A stretch of 46,734 nucleotides of DNA. Origin: Psychrobacter pasteurii. Lineage in GTDB: Bacteria > Pseudomonadota > Gammaproteobacteria > Pseudomonadales > Moraxellaceae. Positions 8,056-17,663 of the stretch are shown one piece after another. The DNA lies in assembly GCF_900162815.1 (NCBI RefSeq), contig NZ_FUGD01000115.1:1-46734 (forward strand), given 5' to 3'. A model generated the notes under the pieces. That model saw nothing but the letters and a program-made list of their open reading frames with translations, was not told the origin of the DNA and searched no databases. The number at the start of each line of letters is the position of its first letter. The stretch's first letter is position 1. The position numbers were made by a program, and so were the translations under genes.

Positions 8056-9282
8056 TTATTCATTGTTGGTATCATCATCTTCAACCAACATGCCTAAGCG
8101 TGCTGAGCGGCGTTGCATCATTTGACGAGCCAAAGCCTGCATGTCCTCTACTCTATCGACTTCATCGACAATCTCTAAGCCAAGCAGCGTCTCTAACACA
8201 TCCTCTAACGTTACCAAACCTTTGACCTCACCATACTCACCCACAGTAACTGCAATATGGATACGACTATTGAGCATCAAATCTAAAAGATCAAATAACT
8301 TCATTTTAGAGAAAACAAAAGTAATCTCACGTTTATAACTCTCTAAGGGCTTGTCCATATGATTATTGGCTTTAGCCAATAAAATATCTGACTTTAAAAC
8401 AAAGCCAGTGACTTTATCCAAATCTTCATCATAGATAGGCAATCTAGAGAACATCAGTTTAGGACGGTTTGCTAACAGCTCTGCAACCGTTATAGATTGA
8501 TCAAACGCATGCATTACCGAGCGCGGTGTCATAATGTCTTCAACCTTGATAGCACCAAAAGCCAAAAGGTTACGAATAATGCGAGACTCTAGCGGATCTA
8601 TTTGACCTGATTGCTCACCCACACTGGCAAGCGCTGCAAATTCATTACGACTAAAAGTGTGAGCTTTTTTGCCTCGAGTTAGAAGCTTAGTAATTTTTTC
8701 TGAGAACCAGATTAAAGGATAAAGTATAAAGATAATGGCTTTCACAAAATAAGCCACGGGACCTGACAACTGTCTCCAGTAAACCGTTCCTAGAGTTTTG
8801 GGGATGATCTCTGAGCCAACCAAAATCAAGAGTGTCATCACTGCTGAGAACACACCAAACCATTGACTACCAAAGACAATAGTAGCCTGTGCACCAGCCC
8901 CTAAAGACCCTACGGTATGCGCTACTGTATTTAAAGTTAAAATGGCTGCAATAGACTGATCAATCTTGTCTATTTTGACGCTTTTTAACATTTCTGATTT
9001 TTTTGGATTTTCTTCAGCAATAGAAGCCACATAAGACGGCGTCATGGTTAATAACGCAGCTTCAGAGACCGAACAGATAAAAGAGACGAATACCGACAGC
9101 ACCACAAAGGCTATCAGCAAAGCGACATGAACGCCGTAATCCGAGGTTTGGATGGCAATATCAGCAGAACTGCCACCAGCTGCATAGGCAACTAATGGCA
9201 GTGAAGCGATAAGAGTCAATAAAATAACAGTGTTACGGGTAAAGCGTGATGATGTTCTAAATCGAGCTTTCAAGTCAAACAC
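8056..9282 (-). CDS. CNNM/CBS-domain membrane protein (hemolysin family, CorC/CorB-like)
   Basis: A 408-residue inner-membrane protein. After a hydrophobic leader (about 18-36) comes a CNNM (DUF21) domain with helices near 52-75, 110-130, 137-160 and 173-195, containing the family signature VSEAALLTMTP and SEIIPKTLG. A CBS pair follows: EDIMTPR...SRLPIYDEDLDKVTGFVLKSDIL, then RIHIAVTVGEYGEVKGLVTLEDVLETLLG. Relatives are linked to magnesium and cobalt efflux or resistance. The C-terminal transporter-associated CorC_HlyC domain of longer members is absent; only about 35 polar residues follow CBS2. The start is a GTG with no clean ribosome site. A TTG three codons in is possible. It follows ihfB by 57 bases and may share its transcript. 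Confidence 0.85.
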   Translation of the reverse strand: MFDLKARFRTSSRFTRNTVILLTLIASLPLVAYAAGGSSADIAIQTSDYGVHVALLIAFVVLSVFVSFICSVSEAALLTMTPSYVASIAEENPKKSEMLKSVKIDKIDQSIAAILTLNTVAHTVGSLGAGAQATIVFGSQWFGVFSAVMTLLILVGSEIIPKTLGTVYWRQLSGPVAYFVKAIIFILYPLIWFSEKITKLLTRGKKAHTFSRNEFAALASVGEQSGQIDPLESRIIRNLLAFGAIKVEDIMTPRSVMHAFDQSITVAELLANRPKLMFSRLPIYDEDLDKVTGFVLKSDILLAKANNHMDKPLESYKREITFVFSKMKLFDLLDLMLNSRIHIAVTVGEYGEVKGLVTLEDVLETLLGLEIVDEVDRVEDMQALARQMMQRRSARLGMLVEDDDTNNE

Positions 9283-9339
9283 CTAATGTAGTTAAACATA
9301 AAAAATAAGAGTTACAGGATAGCATTAAACTCATTACGT

Positions 9340-9639
9340 TTACATCCATTTATCATTAACATCTTCTCGTAACGCCTTGCCTGGTTTGAAATGAGGAATA
9401 GATTTTTGTGGCACCATAACCGTCTCTCCTGTCTTAGGATTGCGGCCCTGACGGGCATCACGGTGGTGCAAACAAAAGGTCCCAAACCCGCGAACCTCAA
9501 TTCGATTATTTTCAATTAATTTTTCAGAAAGTAGATCAATAATTTCTCTAACTGCCTCATCGACATCTGCATCAGGGATGTAGTCGCAACGGGCAGAAAC
9601 GTCTTGAATTAAATCTGATTTATTTATAACTTCTGTCAT
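9340..9639 (-). CDS. ihfB: Integration host factor subunit beta
   Basis: A 99-residue DNA-bending protein of the HU/IHF family that works as a heterodimer with IhfA. The DNA-binding arm reads GRNPKTGETVMVPQKSIPHFKPGKALRE, with the intercalating proline in RNPKTGE. The start MTEVINKSDLI and GFGTFCLHHRDAR are typical of the beta rather than the alpha subunit. It lies downstream of cmk and rpsA in the order conserved in gamma-proteobacteria, but a strong terminator separates it from rpsA, so it probably uses its own promoter in the 320-base gap. AAGG lies ten bases before the ATG, with a second copy closer. Confidence 0.95.
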   Translation of the reverse strand: MTEVINKSDLIQDVSARCDYIPDADVDEAVREIIDLLSEKLIENNRIEVRGFGTFCLHHRDARQGRNPKTGETVMVPQKSIPHFKPGKALREDVNDKWM

Positions 9640-9961
9640 ATCCTTGTGACCTTAATTATTAGTTGAAATACCTTTAAAGTTATAGTCCTTTAAAAACCTT
9701 ATAAGTAAATGACCATTACTCATATGATAATGGCTTATCTAAGAAAGCTTATAAAATAGCCTTGCAAAACTTAAGAGAGCTCCCCTACTTTGCAACTGAG
9801 CATATTTCATAGCATATTGATATTAAATCATAAGTTACGCCATCTGTGGAACTATTATTCCAATTTATCGACAAATATCAAGTAATTGGGCATAAAAAAG
9901 GAGCGCCCGAAGGCACTCCTTTTTTTTAACAGCTTATTAGCTATTAGATATTCATCAAAGA
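9640..9961 (-). promoter_or_regulatory. rpsA-ihfB intergenic region, probable ihfB promoter region
   Basis: 322 bases without a gene. The rpsA-side end holds the terminator at 9900-9927. The remainder is AT-rich and must carry the ihfB promoter; a TTGCAA reading on the minus strand near 9760 is a possible -35, but no convincing -10 at 17 bases could be chosen. Nothing else stands out. Confidence 0.4.
9900..9927 (-). terminator. rpsA terminator with UUCG loop
   Basis: On the minus strand GGAGTGCC and GGCGCTCC close a TTCG tetraloop (9900-9919 overall), followed by T6. It stands about 35 bases after the rpsA stop. The eight T on the plus side would also let it work in the other direction. Confidence 0.93.
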
Positions 9962-11644
9962 TTAGTCTTCTTGCATTTGCTCTTTGATTAAGTCACCAAT
10001 AGTTTTTGGCTGTGCTTCTGGAGCAGCTTGAGTGCTACCAAGCTCTTTAATAGCTTGACGCTCTTCCGCTTCATCCTTAGCTTTAATTGATAAGCTGATA
10101 CCACGTGATTTACGGTCAACGCTGATGATTTTCGCTTCAACAGTGTCGCCTTCGTTTAGATGTTTAGTAGCATCTTCAACTTTGTCACGTTGGATTTCAG
10201 AGGCACGTAAGTAACCTTCAACTTCGTCAGCTAAAGTGATAGTTGCGCCTTTAGCGTCAACTTCTTTAACAGTACCAGTTACGATTGAACCACGGTCGTT
10301 ACCTACTAGGTACTCGTTGAATGGATCAGAGCTTAACTGCTTGATACCTAGGCTGATGCGGTTAGCTTCAGCGTCAACTGATAGAACCATAGCTTCAACA
10401 GTGTCGCCTTTGTTGTAGTTACGGATAGCTTCTTCGCCAGCTTCGTTCCAAGAGATATCAGATAGGTGAACTAGACCATCGATACCACCGTCAAGACCGA
10501 TGAAGATACCAAAGTCAGTGATTGATTTGATAGTACCAGTTAGCTTATCGCCACGGTCATATTTCTTGTCGAACTCTTCCCATGGGTTTGGTAGAGTTTG
10601 TTTGATACCTAGGCTGATACGACGACGCTCTTCGTCGATATCTAGGATCATAACGTCAACTTCGTCACCAATTTGAACTACTTTAGATGGGTGGATGTTT
10701 TTGTTAGTGTGATCCATTTCTGAAACGTGTACTAGACCTTCGATACCGTCAGAAATCTCTGCGAAACAACCATAGTCAGTTAGGTTAGTTACGCGAGCTT
10801 TAACGATGCTACCTACTGGGTAAGTACCGCTTACGTTATCCCAAGGATCTGTACCTAGTTGTTTTAGACCTAGGCTTACACGGTTGCGCTCACGGTCAAA
10901 CTTAAGTACTTTAACTTTAAGGTCTTGACCCACTTCAACAACTTCAGATGGGTGCTTAATACGGCGCCATGCCATATCAGTAATGTGTAGTAGACCGTCG
11001 ATACCACCTAAGTCTACGAATGCACCGTAGTCAGTTAGGTTTTTAACGATACCTTCAACTTCGATACCTTCTTCAAGCTTATTAAGTAGCTCTTCACGCT
11101 CAGCTGAGTTTTCAGCTTCCATAACCGCTTTACGGCTAACAACTACGTTGTTACGTTTTTGGTCTAATTTAATAATTTTGAATTCTAGTTCTTTGCCTTC
11201 AAGGTGCGTAGTGTCACGGATTGGACGAACATCAACTAATGAACCTGGTAAGAAAGCACGTACTGAACCAACATCAACAGTAAAACCACCTTTTACTTTG
11301 CTTGAGATGATACCTTTAACAATTTCATCGCCTTCAAATAGTTTCTCAAGCGCATTCCATGTTTCAACACGTTTTGCTTTTTCACGTGACAGTAAGGTTT
11401 GACCCATACCGTTGTCAACAGCTTCAACAACAACATCAACGCTATCGCCCACTGCTACTTCAAGCTCGCCATTTTCGTCTAAGAACTCTTCACGAGCTAC
11501 AACACCCTCAGACTTCAAACCAGTGTCAACTGTAATCCAATCGCTATCGATTGCTACAACAGCACCGCTGATTACTGAGCCACGCTCAATATCAAGACCC
11601 TGCTCTTCTAGACTCGCTTCAAATAGTTCAGCAAATGATTCCAT
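9962..11644 (-). CDS. rpsA: 30S ribosomal protein S1
   Basis: A 560-residue protein with six S1 RNA-binding repeats, the usual length for proteobacterial S1. Repeats 3-6 show the standard form, for example [40 protein letters not shown] and [20 protein letters not shown], with SLGIKQ/SLGLKQ closing strands. The first two repeats, which bind the ribosome, are more divergent, as is usual. S1 brings mRNA to the 30S subunit and is required for most initiation. AAGG lies eight bases before the ATG. It sits 211 bases after cmk, in the conserved cmk-rpsA order, and ends in its own terminator. The 211-base leader is the place to expect S1 autoregulation, but no specific element was identified. Confidence 0.98.
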   Translation of the reverse strand: MESFAELFEASLEEQGLDIERGSVISGAVVAIDSDWITVDTGLKSEGVVAREEFLDENGELEVAVGDSVDVVVEAVDNGMGQTLLSREKAKRVETWNALEKLFEGDEIVKGIISSKVKGGFTVDVGSVRAFLPGSLVDVRPIRDTTHLEGKELEFKIIKLDQKRNNVVVSRKAVMEAENSAEREELLNKLEEGIEVEGIVKNLTDYGAFVDLGGIDGLLHITDMAWRRIKHPSEVVEVGQDLKVKVLKFDRERNRVSLGLKQLGTDPWDNVSGTYPVGSIVKARVTNLTDYGCFAEISDGIEGLVHVSEMDHTNKNIHPSKVVQIGDEVDVMILDIDEERRRISLGIKQTLPNPWEEFDKKYDRGDKLTGTIKSITDFGIFIGLDGGIDGLVHLSDISWNEAGEEAIRNYNKGDTVEAMVLSVDAEANRISLGIKQLSSDPFNEYLVGNDRGSIVTGTVKEVDAKGATITLADEVEGYLRASEIQRDKVEDATKHLNEGDTVEAKIISVDRKSRGISLSIKAKDEAEERQAIKELGSTQAAPEAQPKTIGDLIKEQMQED

Positions 11645-11855
11645 TATGATTACCTTAATATAGCCGTATCCTGTCCAGCACAGTACGGTTCAAGTTAATG
11701 AGAATAAAAGATTGACGCTGGTTTTACTCTTTTGATTCTCATTTGATAAAAACGTTAAATTTATTTGGGTAAAACCAAAACTAAATTCCCCATAGAACTA
11801 ATTACTCAATAGGACTAACTTTAGTTTGGTAACTGCCTGATTTGCTAATTTTAGC

Positions 11856-12560
11856 CTATTCGCTAAAACAAATACCCTTAGTTTGGCAGAATTTTTTAAT
11901 TTTTACATAGACTTCGTCAGCATCCAATTGGGAGCTGTCTAATACCAATGCATCCTCAGCCGGCTTAGACGGTGCAACACTACGATTTTCATCACGTTCA
12001 TCACGTTGTTTGATGCTATTTAAGATAGCTTCGTAATCTGCACTTTGTCCCGCTTGCTTAAGCTGGGCCACTCGGCGATCCGCTCGAGCTTCTGCACTGG
12101 CCGTTAAATATACTTTGGCATCGGCATCTGGGAAAACCACAGTTCCCATATCTCGGCCATCAGCAATTAAACCAGCTTCATTGGCCATATTCTTTTGTAA
12201 GGCCAATAATGCAGCACGTACTTTAGGCAATGCAGCCACTTTTGACGCATAGCCACCAACGGTTTCATTTCTTATTTCGCCGGCGACACTCGTGCCATCT
12301 ACTACGATGTCTACTTCACCGCTATCACGGGGAATAAACTGTATGTCTAATTGCGCAGTTAAATCAGCGATATTCTTTTCATCTGTCGCTGTTAACTCTT
12401 TGTCTGTTAACAAACCAGCTTCAAACGCTTTTAACCCAACAATACGATAAAGAGCGCCTGAATCTAGTAAGCGATAGTTTAAAGCTTGAGCCAGCTTTAA
12501 ACAAAGGGTACCTTTTCCTGCGCCACTTGGGCCATCAATTGTAATAACAGGAAAGCTCAT
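11856..12560 (-). CDS. cmk: Cytidylate kinase
   Basis: A 234-residue CMP/dCMP kinase that makes CDP and dCDP from ATP. The N-terminal P-loop GPSGAGKGT, LLDSGALYRI (acceptor nucleotide side) and IADGRDMGTVVFPDADAKVYLTASAEARADRR are all diagnostic of bacterial Cmk. The length is normal for the family. GGTGG lies seven bases before the ATG. It precedes rpsA on the same strand and may be cotranscribed with it; no terminator was seen between the two genes. Confidence 0.97.
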   Translation of the reverse strand: MSFPVITIDGPSGAGKGTLCLKLAQALNYRLLDSGALYRIVGLKAFEAGLLTDKELTATDEKNIADLTAQLDIQFIPRDSGEVDIVVDGTSVAGEIRNETVGGYASKVAALPKVRAALLALQKNMANEAGLIADGRDMGTVVFPDADAKVYLTASAEARADRRVAQLKQAGQSADYEAILNSIKQRDERDENRSVAPSKPAEDALVLDSSQLDADEVYVKIKKFCQTKGICFSE

Positions 12561-12789
12561 CTTTTTACCACCTACTGCTGCATTAAGTTTGCTAGTTATA
12601 ACTGACTATTTACTGCCAATTAAACGCTCTATTTTGTGAGTAATAACGCTTTTTATATCGCTGTAAACGCAAATAGTGCAAGATTATAACAAATAAAGAC
12701 CCGTACCACTAGATAATATTAACGATTTATACACAAACTTAGCTTTATTTTTTTGTTACTAACTCTATTTTTTATTCCGGCTTAGAAAG

Positions 12790-13338
12790 CTACTTCTTCT
12801 TTTTTTTATTACGTCTTGCTTTAAAAAAAGATTTTAAAATTTTTTGACTCTCAGGCTGTAATAAACCAGAGTTTACCTCAATCTTATGATTATAAAAATC
12901 CATTTCTGCTAAGTTCAACTGACTGCCTACCATGCCTGCCCGTGGCTCTTGTGTGGCAAAGACTAGCCTTGCTAATCGTGAATGAATTAAGGCGCCAAGG
13001 CACATAGTACATGGCTCTAAGGTGACATATAAAGTCGTATTCGAGGGTAATCGGTAATTTTGCAATCCCTTACAAGCTCCTCTTAGAGCCACTATCTCAG
13101 CGTGAGAAGTAGGGTCACAGCTTAGTATCGGCTGATTAAAGCCCTCTCCAATGATTTTGCCTTCATGCACCAACACTGCCCCCACAGGAACTTCTTCTTT
13201 AGTAGCCCCTTTTTTGGCCAAAGCCAAAGCAGCATGCATAAATTCAACGTCACTAAATGACCAATAGCTGGCAGCAGATAAGTAGTTTGTATAATTACTG
13301 GGATTTGGCTGCGGTGTTAAGCGTTTTATATTAATCAT
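12790..13338 (-). CDS. tadA: tRNA-specific adenosine deaminase
   Basis: This essential enzyme deaminates A34 of tRNA-Arg(ACG) to inosine. The zinc site is complete: H79 and catalytic E81 in HAEI, C110 and C113 in PCTMC. PVGAVLV and FNQPILSCDPTSHAE are family motifs. With the ATG at 13338 the product is 182 residues, with about 28 residues before the usual TadA start (here DVEFMHAALALAKKGA). No ribosome site is clear for this ATG or for the internal one at M34, so the true start is uncertain. The tail is basic (RRNKKKKK). It follows ung by 48 bases, probably as one operon. Confidence 0.95.
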   Translation of the reverse strand: MINIKRLTPQPNPSNYTNYLSAASYWSFSDVEFMHAALALAKKGATKEEVPVGAVLVHEGKIIGEGFNQPILSCDPTSHAEIVALRGACKGLQNYRLPSNTTLYVTLEPCTMCLGALIHSRLARLVFATQEPRAGMVGSQLNLAEMDFYNHKIEVNSGLLQPESQKILKSFFKARRNKKKKK

Positions 13339-13386
13339 GGATTAAGCTTTTAATAAGCACTTGTTAAATATTTTAGAGATAAAAAA

Positions 13387-14127
13387 TTATTGTGGCAATT
13401 GCCAATCAATAGCCTGTTTCCCATGCTGTACCAGATACTCATTGGCCTTTGAAAAAGGTTTAGAGCCAAAGAACCCGCCTCTATTAGCCGCCAAAGGGGA
13501 AGGATGCACTGCTGATAAAATCAGATGCTTTTCGGTATCGATGAATTTACCTTTTAGCTTGGCCTTACTGCCCCATAAAATAAATACTGTGTTCGAAGTT
13601 TGCTTATTCACCACATCAATCACTGCATCGGTGAACTGCTCCCAACCTTTGCCTTGATGACTGCCTGCCACACCCTCTTCAACGGTCAAAGAAGCATTTA
13701 AAAGTAAAACGCCCTGCTGAGCCCAGTGGGTTAAATCCCCATGTTTAGGTGGTACAGTGCCAATATCATCGGCCATTTCTTTGACAATATTACGTAGAGA
13801 TGGGGGCATCGGAATCATCTTAGGCACAGAAAAAGATAAGCCCATGGCCTGCCCTGGACCATGATAAGGATCTTGGCCTAAGATAACCACTTTTACGTTA
13901 GATAGTGGCGTTAAGTTAAAAGCATTGAACATTTGACTGGCCTTCGGATAAATACTTTTGCCAGAACCATATTCTTGCTTTAAAAACTCTCGTAAATTAT
14001 CCATATTTTGTGAAGTTAGCTCGTCTGCCAATGCCAACTTCCAATCTTCAGGCATTTGTACTCGGGCTAAGATGGCTTGCTTTTCAGCTTCACTTTTTTG
14101 CGGTTGGTCAGGGTCAAATAACTGCAT
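13387..14127 (-). CDS. ung: Uracil-DNA glycosylase (family 1)
   Basis: It removes uracil from DNA to start base-excision repair. The water-activating loop GQDPYHG has catalytic D86. The later LLLNASLTVEEG, VFILWGSKAK and HPSPLAANRGGFFG complete the family 1 motifs, the last containing the minor-groove loop histidine. At 246 residues it is slightly longer than E. coli Ung (229) because of the N-terminus. AAGAG lies seven bases before the ATG. tadA follows closely, and both lie between the clpA terminator and cmk. Confidence 0.97.
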   Translation of the reverse strand: MQLFDPDQPQKSEAEKQAILARVQMPEDWKLALADELTSQNMDNLREFLKQEYGSGKSIYPKASQMFNAFNLTPLSNVKVVILGQDPYHGPGQAMGLSFSVPKMIPMPPSLRNIVKEMADDIGTVPPKHGDLTHWAQQGVLLLNASLTVEEGVAGSHQGKGWEQFTDAVIDVVNKQTSNTVFILWGSKAKLKGKFIDTEKHLILSAVHPSPLAANRGGFFGSKPFSKANEYLVQHGKQAIDWQLPQ

Positions 14128-14192
14128 AAGGACACTCTTAATATAATTATAAATTTTAGGGTTATTATAGTCTTTCGAATACGGATAAAAAA

Positions 14193-14222
14193 AGAGGTCA
14201 ACCTTGGGCTAACCTCTTTTTT
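14193..14222 (-). terminator. clpA terminator
   Basis: AGAGGT at 14193-14198 pairs with ACCTCT at 14212-14217, with further nested pairing inside and A/T runs on both sides. It lies about 55 bases after the clpA stop, before ung. Confidence 0.85.
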
Positions 14223-14274
14223 GAAATACCACAATAAAATTACAACGATTATATCAGTAAGATCGGATTAAGAC

Positions 14275-16821
14275 CTAACCTTCAGCGTATTCCACACCAC
14301 GCTGACCATGTTGCTCTACCACAGTTAGTAAGATGCGACTACCTTCAGCAGCAGCTTTATCATCACTATCCACTGGGCTTTCAAAAGGCTCATCGCTCAA
14401 CGTAACATGCACCGCACCGCCTTCTGACAAGTCACCGAACAATACCATGTTCGCCAGCGGTTTTTTGATTTCATTTTGAATCAAGCGCTGCATTGGGCGA
14501 GCCCCCATCAGACGGTCATAGCCTTTTTCAGCTAAGTACTCACGAACCGCATCATCAATCTCTAACACCACTTGCTTGTCATCTAGCTGGGCTTGAAGCT
14601 CTACTAAGAACTTGTCTACCACTGAAATCACAATTGAAGGATCTAGCGGGTTAAACTGAATAATCGCATCCAAACGGTTACGGAATTCAGGGGTAAATAC
14701 TCTATTCATCGCTTCAGTGTTGTCTTTACTGTGGTCCTGCTTAGTAAAGCCCATTGAAGCACGGCTGATACTATCGGCGCCCACGTTGGTAGTCATAATC
14801 AAGATCACCTGCTTAAAGCTAGCTACGCGGCCATTGTTATCCGTCAGTGACCCATGATCCATCACTTGCAACAACAAGTTAAAGACATCTGGGTGAGCTT
14901 TCTCAATCTCATCTAGCAATAACACACAATGCGGATGCTGATTGATTTTTTCGGTTAATAAGCCACCTTGGTCAAAGCCAACATAACCTGGTGGAGCACC
15001 AATTAGGCGCGAAGCGGTATGCGCTTCCATATACTCTGACATGTCAAAGCGTACCAACTCAATTCCCATCAGGTTAGCTAACTGCTTAGAAACTTCAGTT
15101 TTACCAACCCCTGTTGGACCAGCGAACATGAACGAACCAATCGGCTTATCTGAAGACTTCAGACCTGCTCTTGATAACTTAATAGCGTCAGATAAAGTCT
15201 TAATGGCCTCATCTTGACCGAATACTAAGCGATTTAAGTCACGCTCTAAGTACTGTAACAATGACTTATCATCATTAGACACAGACTTGGGTGGAATACG
15301 AGCCAATTTAGAGATAATTGCTTCGATATCCTCTACATCAATAACCGTAGGGGCTGGACGTTCTTTATCACCCTCTTCGCTACTGTCTGATGCTTCAGTT
15401 TCGGCATTATCTTCAGCACGGATGTCAGCACCTAACTCCTCTTCATTATCAAAGTCAGTATCGGCATCGTGCTCTAATTCACTCTCATCAGCTTCAATCT
15501 GAGCCTCATAATCGGTGTTATCCGTATTATTAATCTCATCAATCAACTGATCTTCATCTTCAACTTGATCGGCTTCCGGTGTAATACCTAAGCGCTTATA
15601 GGCACCCGCCTCATCAATCACATCAATGGCCTTATCGGGTAAGAAGCGCTCATGAATGTGCTTCGCAGATAGCTTCACTGCACTTACTAATGCAGCATCG
15701 GTATATTCCACATTATGGAATTCTTCATAACGCGGTTTTAAACCACGTAGAATTTCGATGCTATCGTCAATACTTGGCTCATTGATATCAATCTTCTGAA
15801 AACGACGCGATAAAGCATGGTCCTTTTCAAACACCTGACGATACTCAGTAAAGGTTGTAGAACCGATACATCTTAGCTCGCCGTTGGCCAACGCCGGCTT
15901 AATCAAGTTTGAGACATCCATATTGCTGCTCATTGAAGAGCCAGCGCCAATAATCATATGGATTTCATCAATGAATAAAATAGCATTAGGCTTAGCTTTT
16001 AACGCATCAAGTAGCGCTTTCATACGCTTCTCAAAGTCACCGCGGTACTTAGTACCTGCTATTAATGAACCGATATCTAGACTATAAATCACGCAGCCTT
16101 GTAGCGGTTTAGGGGCTTTATTGTTGATAATCAACCAAGCCAAACCTTCAGCAATTGAAGTTTTACCCACTCCTGGATCGCCCACTAACAGAGGGTTATT
16201 CTTGCGGCGACGACACAAGACTTGAGCAGCACGCTCAATCTCAGTACTGCGACCAATTAACGGATCAGTTTTGCCTTCTGCTGCTCTTTTATTTAAGTTT
16301 TGAGCAAATTCAGTCAAAGGATCTTTTTTTAGTCTAGCACCTTTAGCATCCCCACTTTCTGAGTCAGACCCTGAATCACGAGTCTCATCTCCCTCATTGC
16401 CATGAGATAGATACTGGGTTAATTCAAGACGACTAACGCCCTGTTTTTTTAGTAAATACACGGCGTAAGTATCATGTTCTGAGAACATAGAGACTAGAAT
16501 GTCTGAACCTTGTACCAATCTTCCTGAGCCAATAGATTGCACATGGAAAATAGCACGCTGTAAGATGCGATCAAAACTTTGAGTGGCCTGAGGCGTTTGC
16601 TCCAGATCAGCATCTAAGGTAGGCGTGTGTTTTTCGATATAAGCTTCAAGATCTGAGCGTAAGCTCGCAATATCTGCCCCACACGCTTTTAACGTAGTAG
16701 CAGCGTTATTGTTTTCTAACAAGGCAAGCAATAAGTGCTCAACCGTTAGATACTCGTGTGACTTTTGTCGGGCCAACGTCATGGCTAGACGCAAGGAAAC
16801 TTCGAGATGACGACTTAACAT
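14275..16821 (-). CDS. clpA: ClpA, ATPase subunit of Clp protease, with an acidic insertion between the AAA+ modules
   Basis: An 848-residue unfoldase that feeds proteins to ClpP; E. coli ClpA has 758. An N domain (1-145) is followed by a short polar linker, D1 (Walker A GDPGVGKT near 213, Walker [14 protein letters not shown]), and D2 (GPTGVGKT near 567, [20 protein letters not shown]). SMGF in D2 occupies the position of the ClpP-binding IGL loop. The extra length is mostly a strongly acidic, low-complexity stretch at about 412-488, between D1 and D2, in which roughly every second residue is Asp or Glu. AGGA lies seven bases before the ATG. It is downstream of clpS, but a terminator and 347 bases separate them, so it probably has its own promoter. 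Confidence 0.96.
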   Translation of the reverse strand: MLSRHLEVSLRLAMTLARQKSHEYLTVEHLLLALLENNNAATTLKACGADIASLRSDLEAYIEKHTPTLDADLEQTPQATQSFDRILQRAIFHVQSIGSGRLVQGSDILVSMFSEHDTYAVYLLKKQGVSRLELTQYLSHGNEGDETRDSGSDSESGDAKGARLKKDPLTEFAQNLNKRAAEGKTDPLIGRSTEIERAAQVLCRRRKNNPLLVGDPGVGKTSIAEGLAWLIINNKAPKPLQGCVIYSLDIGSLIAGTKYRGDFEKRMKALLDALKAKPNAILFIDEIHMIIGAGSSMSSNMDVSNLIKPALANGELRCIGSTTFTEYRQVFEKDHALSRRFQKIDINEPSIDDSIEILRGLKPRYEEFHNVEYTDAALVSAVKLSAKHIHERFLPDKAIDVIDEAGAYKRLGITPEADQVEDEDQLIDEINNTDNTDYEAQIEADESELEHDADTDFDNEEELGADIRAEDNAETEASDSSEEGDKERPAPTVIDVEDIEAIISKLARIPPKSVSNDDKSLLQYLERDLNRLVFGQDEAIKTLSDAIKLSRAGLKSSDKPIGSFMFAGPTGVGKTEVSKQLANLMGIELVRFDMSEYMEAHTASRLIGAPPGYVGFDQGGLLTEKINQHPHCVLLLDEIEKAHPDVFNLLLQVMDHGSLTDNNGRVASFKQVILIMTTNVGADSISRASMGFTKQDHSKDNTEAMNRVFTPEFRNRLDAIIQFNPLDPSIVISVVDKFLVELQAQLDDKQVVLEIDDAVREYLAEKGYDRLMGARPMQRLIQNEIKKPLANMVLFGDLSEGGAVHVTLSDEPFESPVDSDDKAAAEGSRILLTVVEQHGQRGVEYAEG

Positions 16822-17168
16822 AGAGGTGTCCTGTCAATATTGTAATTTTTTATTTGCTAAGATCTTTATAAGAGTTTTTTTGAGTACCAGTTAACTATAA
16901 CAAGTTAACAGGGGGTTTGGGTAGTTTATGAATATGATATTGTTTATATCACAACTTTTTTGTAACTTAGATCTTAGCCACATACTAACTAAATAGGGTT
17001 GGACACCCTAAATATCAAGTCGTATTACTAACAATGTTTACTGCAGATACTCAAAACAAACAAAGATTTTTGTCTTTATTTCAATGAGTTATTGGGGGCT
17101 TAGATAAAACGAAAGCCTAAAGAGATAGGCTTTGAGTGGGGTTTTTATTGACAGATAATCTTTAAAAA
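16822..17168 (-). promoter_or_regulatory. clpS-clpA intergenic region with long-range inverted repeat
   Basis: 347 bases without a gene. It contains the clpS terminator (17112-17133), then AT-rich sequence leading to clpA. A 10-base inverted repeat GCTAAGATCT (16856-16865) and AGATCTTAGC (16969-16978) flanks about 100 bases that hold two GTTAAC copies 14 bases apart and a small hairpin at 16935-16951. These could fold in the clpA leader or bind a regulator. No convincing promoter boxes could be fixed. Confidence 0.4.
17112..17133 (-). terminator. clpS terminator
   Basis: AAAGCCTA at 17112-17119 pairs perfectly with TAGGCTTT at 17126-17133. On the minus strand CGTTTT follows. It lies 36 bases after the clpS stop and divides clpS from clpA. 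Confidence 0.75.
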
Positions 17169-17663
17169 TTAACTTTGATGAGGCTCAATTTGGGTTAATA
17201 AAGGGTACCCTTCCTTGCGAGCCGTTTGATTGACTTTTTTGGCCTTGGTTTCGGCAATATCTTTTGGATAAATACCAGCAATACCACGGCCTTGATTATG
17301 AATATTTAGCATAATCTCAACCGCTCTAGCCGTATCATGGCGAAACTCAGACTGTAGAACATACACCACAAACTCCATTGGCGTATAGTCATCGTTATAC
17401 ATGACCACAGCATACATAGGTGGCTCTGCCAGCTCAGGATCAGCCACCATAACTTCTACTTCGCTATCCCCCTCTACTTCTTCATCTATTAATCTAGAAG
17501 GCAAGGTTTTGACAGGGCGCAAAATAGGCAGAGTCGCAGGATGATGCCAATCTGCCGAAATCTGCTGTTCCTGTTGCGAGGTGATATCGGTACTTTTAAT
17601 CATAATACATCTATTTGGTAAAAAATCTTGTCCCATTAAGAATAACTCTAAGTTACTCTGCAT
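17169..17663 (-). CDS. clpS: ClpS, N-degron adaptor for ClpA, with long N-terminal extension
   Basis: The C-terminal half is a clear ClpS: PPMYAVVMYNDDYTPMEFVV, then IMLNIHNQGRGIAGIYPKDIAETK, which carry the binding pocket for N-terminal Phe, Leu, Trp and Tyr. ClpS hands such substrates to ClpA. The core starts near residue 80, whereas in E. coli it starts near 25, so the N-terminal tail is about 55 residues longer and includes an acidic stretch around 60-80. The ATG at 17663 overlaps the end of the upstream gene by 11 bases and has GAGGG eight bases before it, suggesting coupled translation. An internal ATG at codon 21 would shorten the protein to 144 residues but has no ribosome site. Confidence 0.93.
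   Translation of the reverse strand: MQSNLELFLMGQDFLPNRCIMIKSTDITSQQEQQISADWHHPATLPILRPVKTLPSRLIDEEVEGDSEVEVMVADPELAEPPMYAVVMYNDDYTPMEFVVYVLQSEFRHDTARAVEIMLNIHNQGRGIAGIYPKDIAETKAKKVNQTARKEGYPLLTQIEPHQS

Noticed and set aside
9312..9515. 67-codon minus-strand frame overlapping ihfB
   Set aside because: Shadow frame of ihfB; the protein shows no domain pattern.
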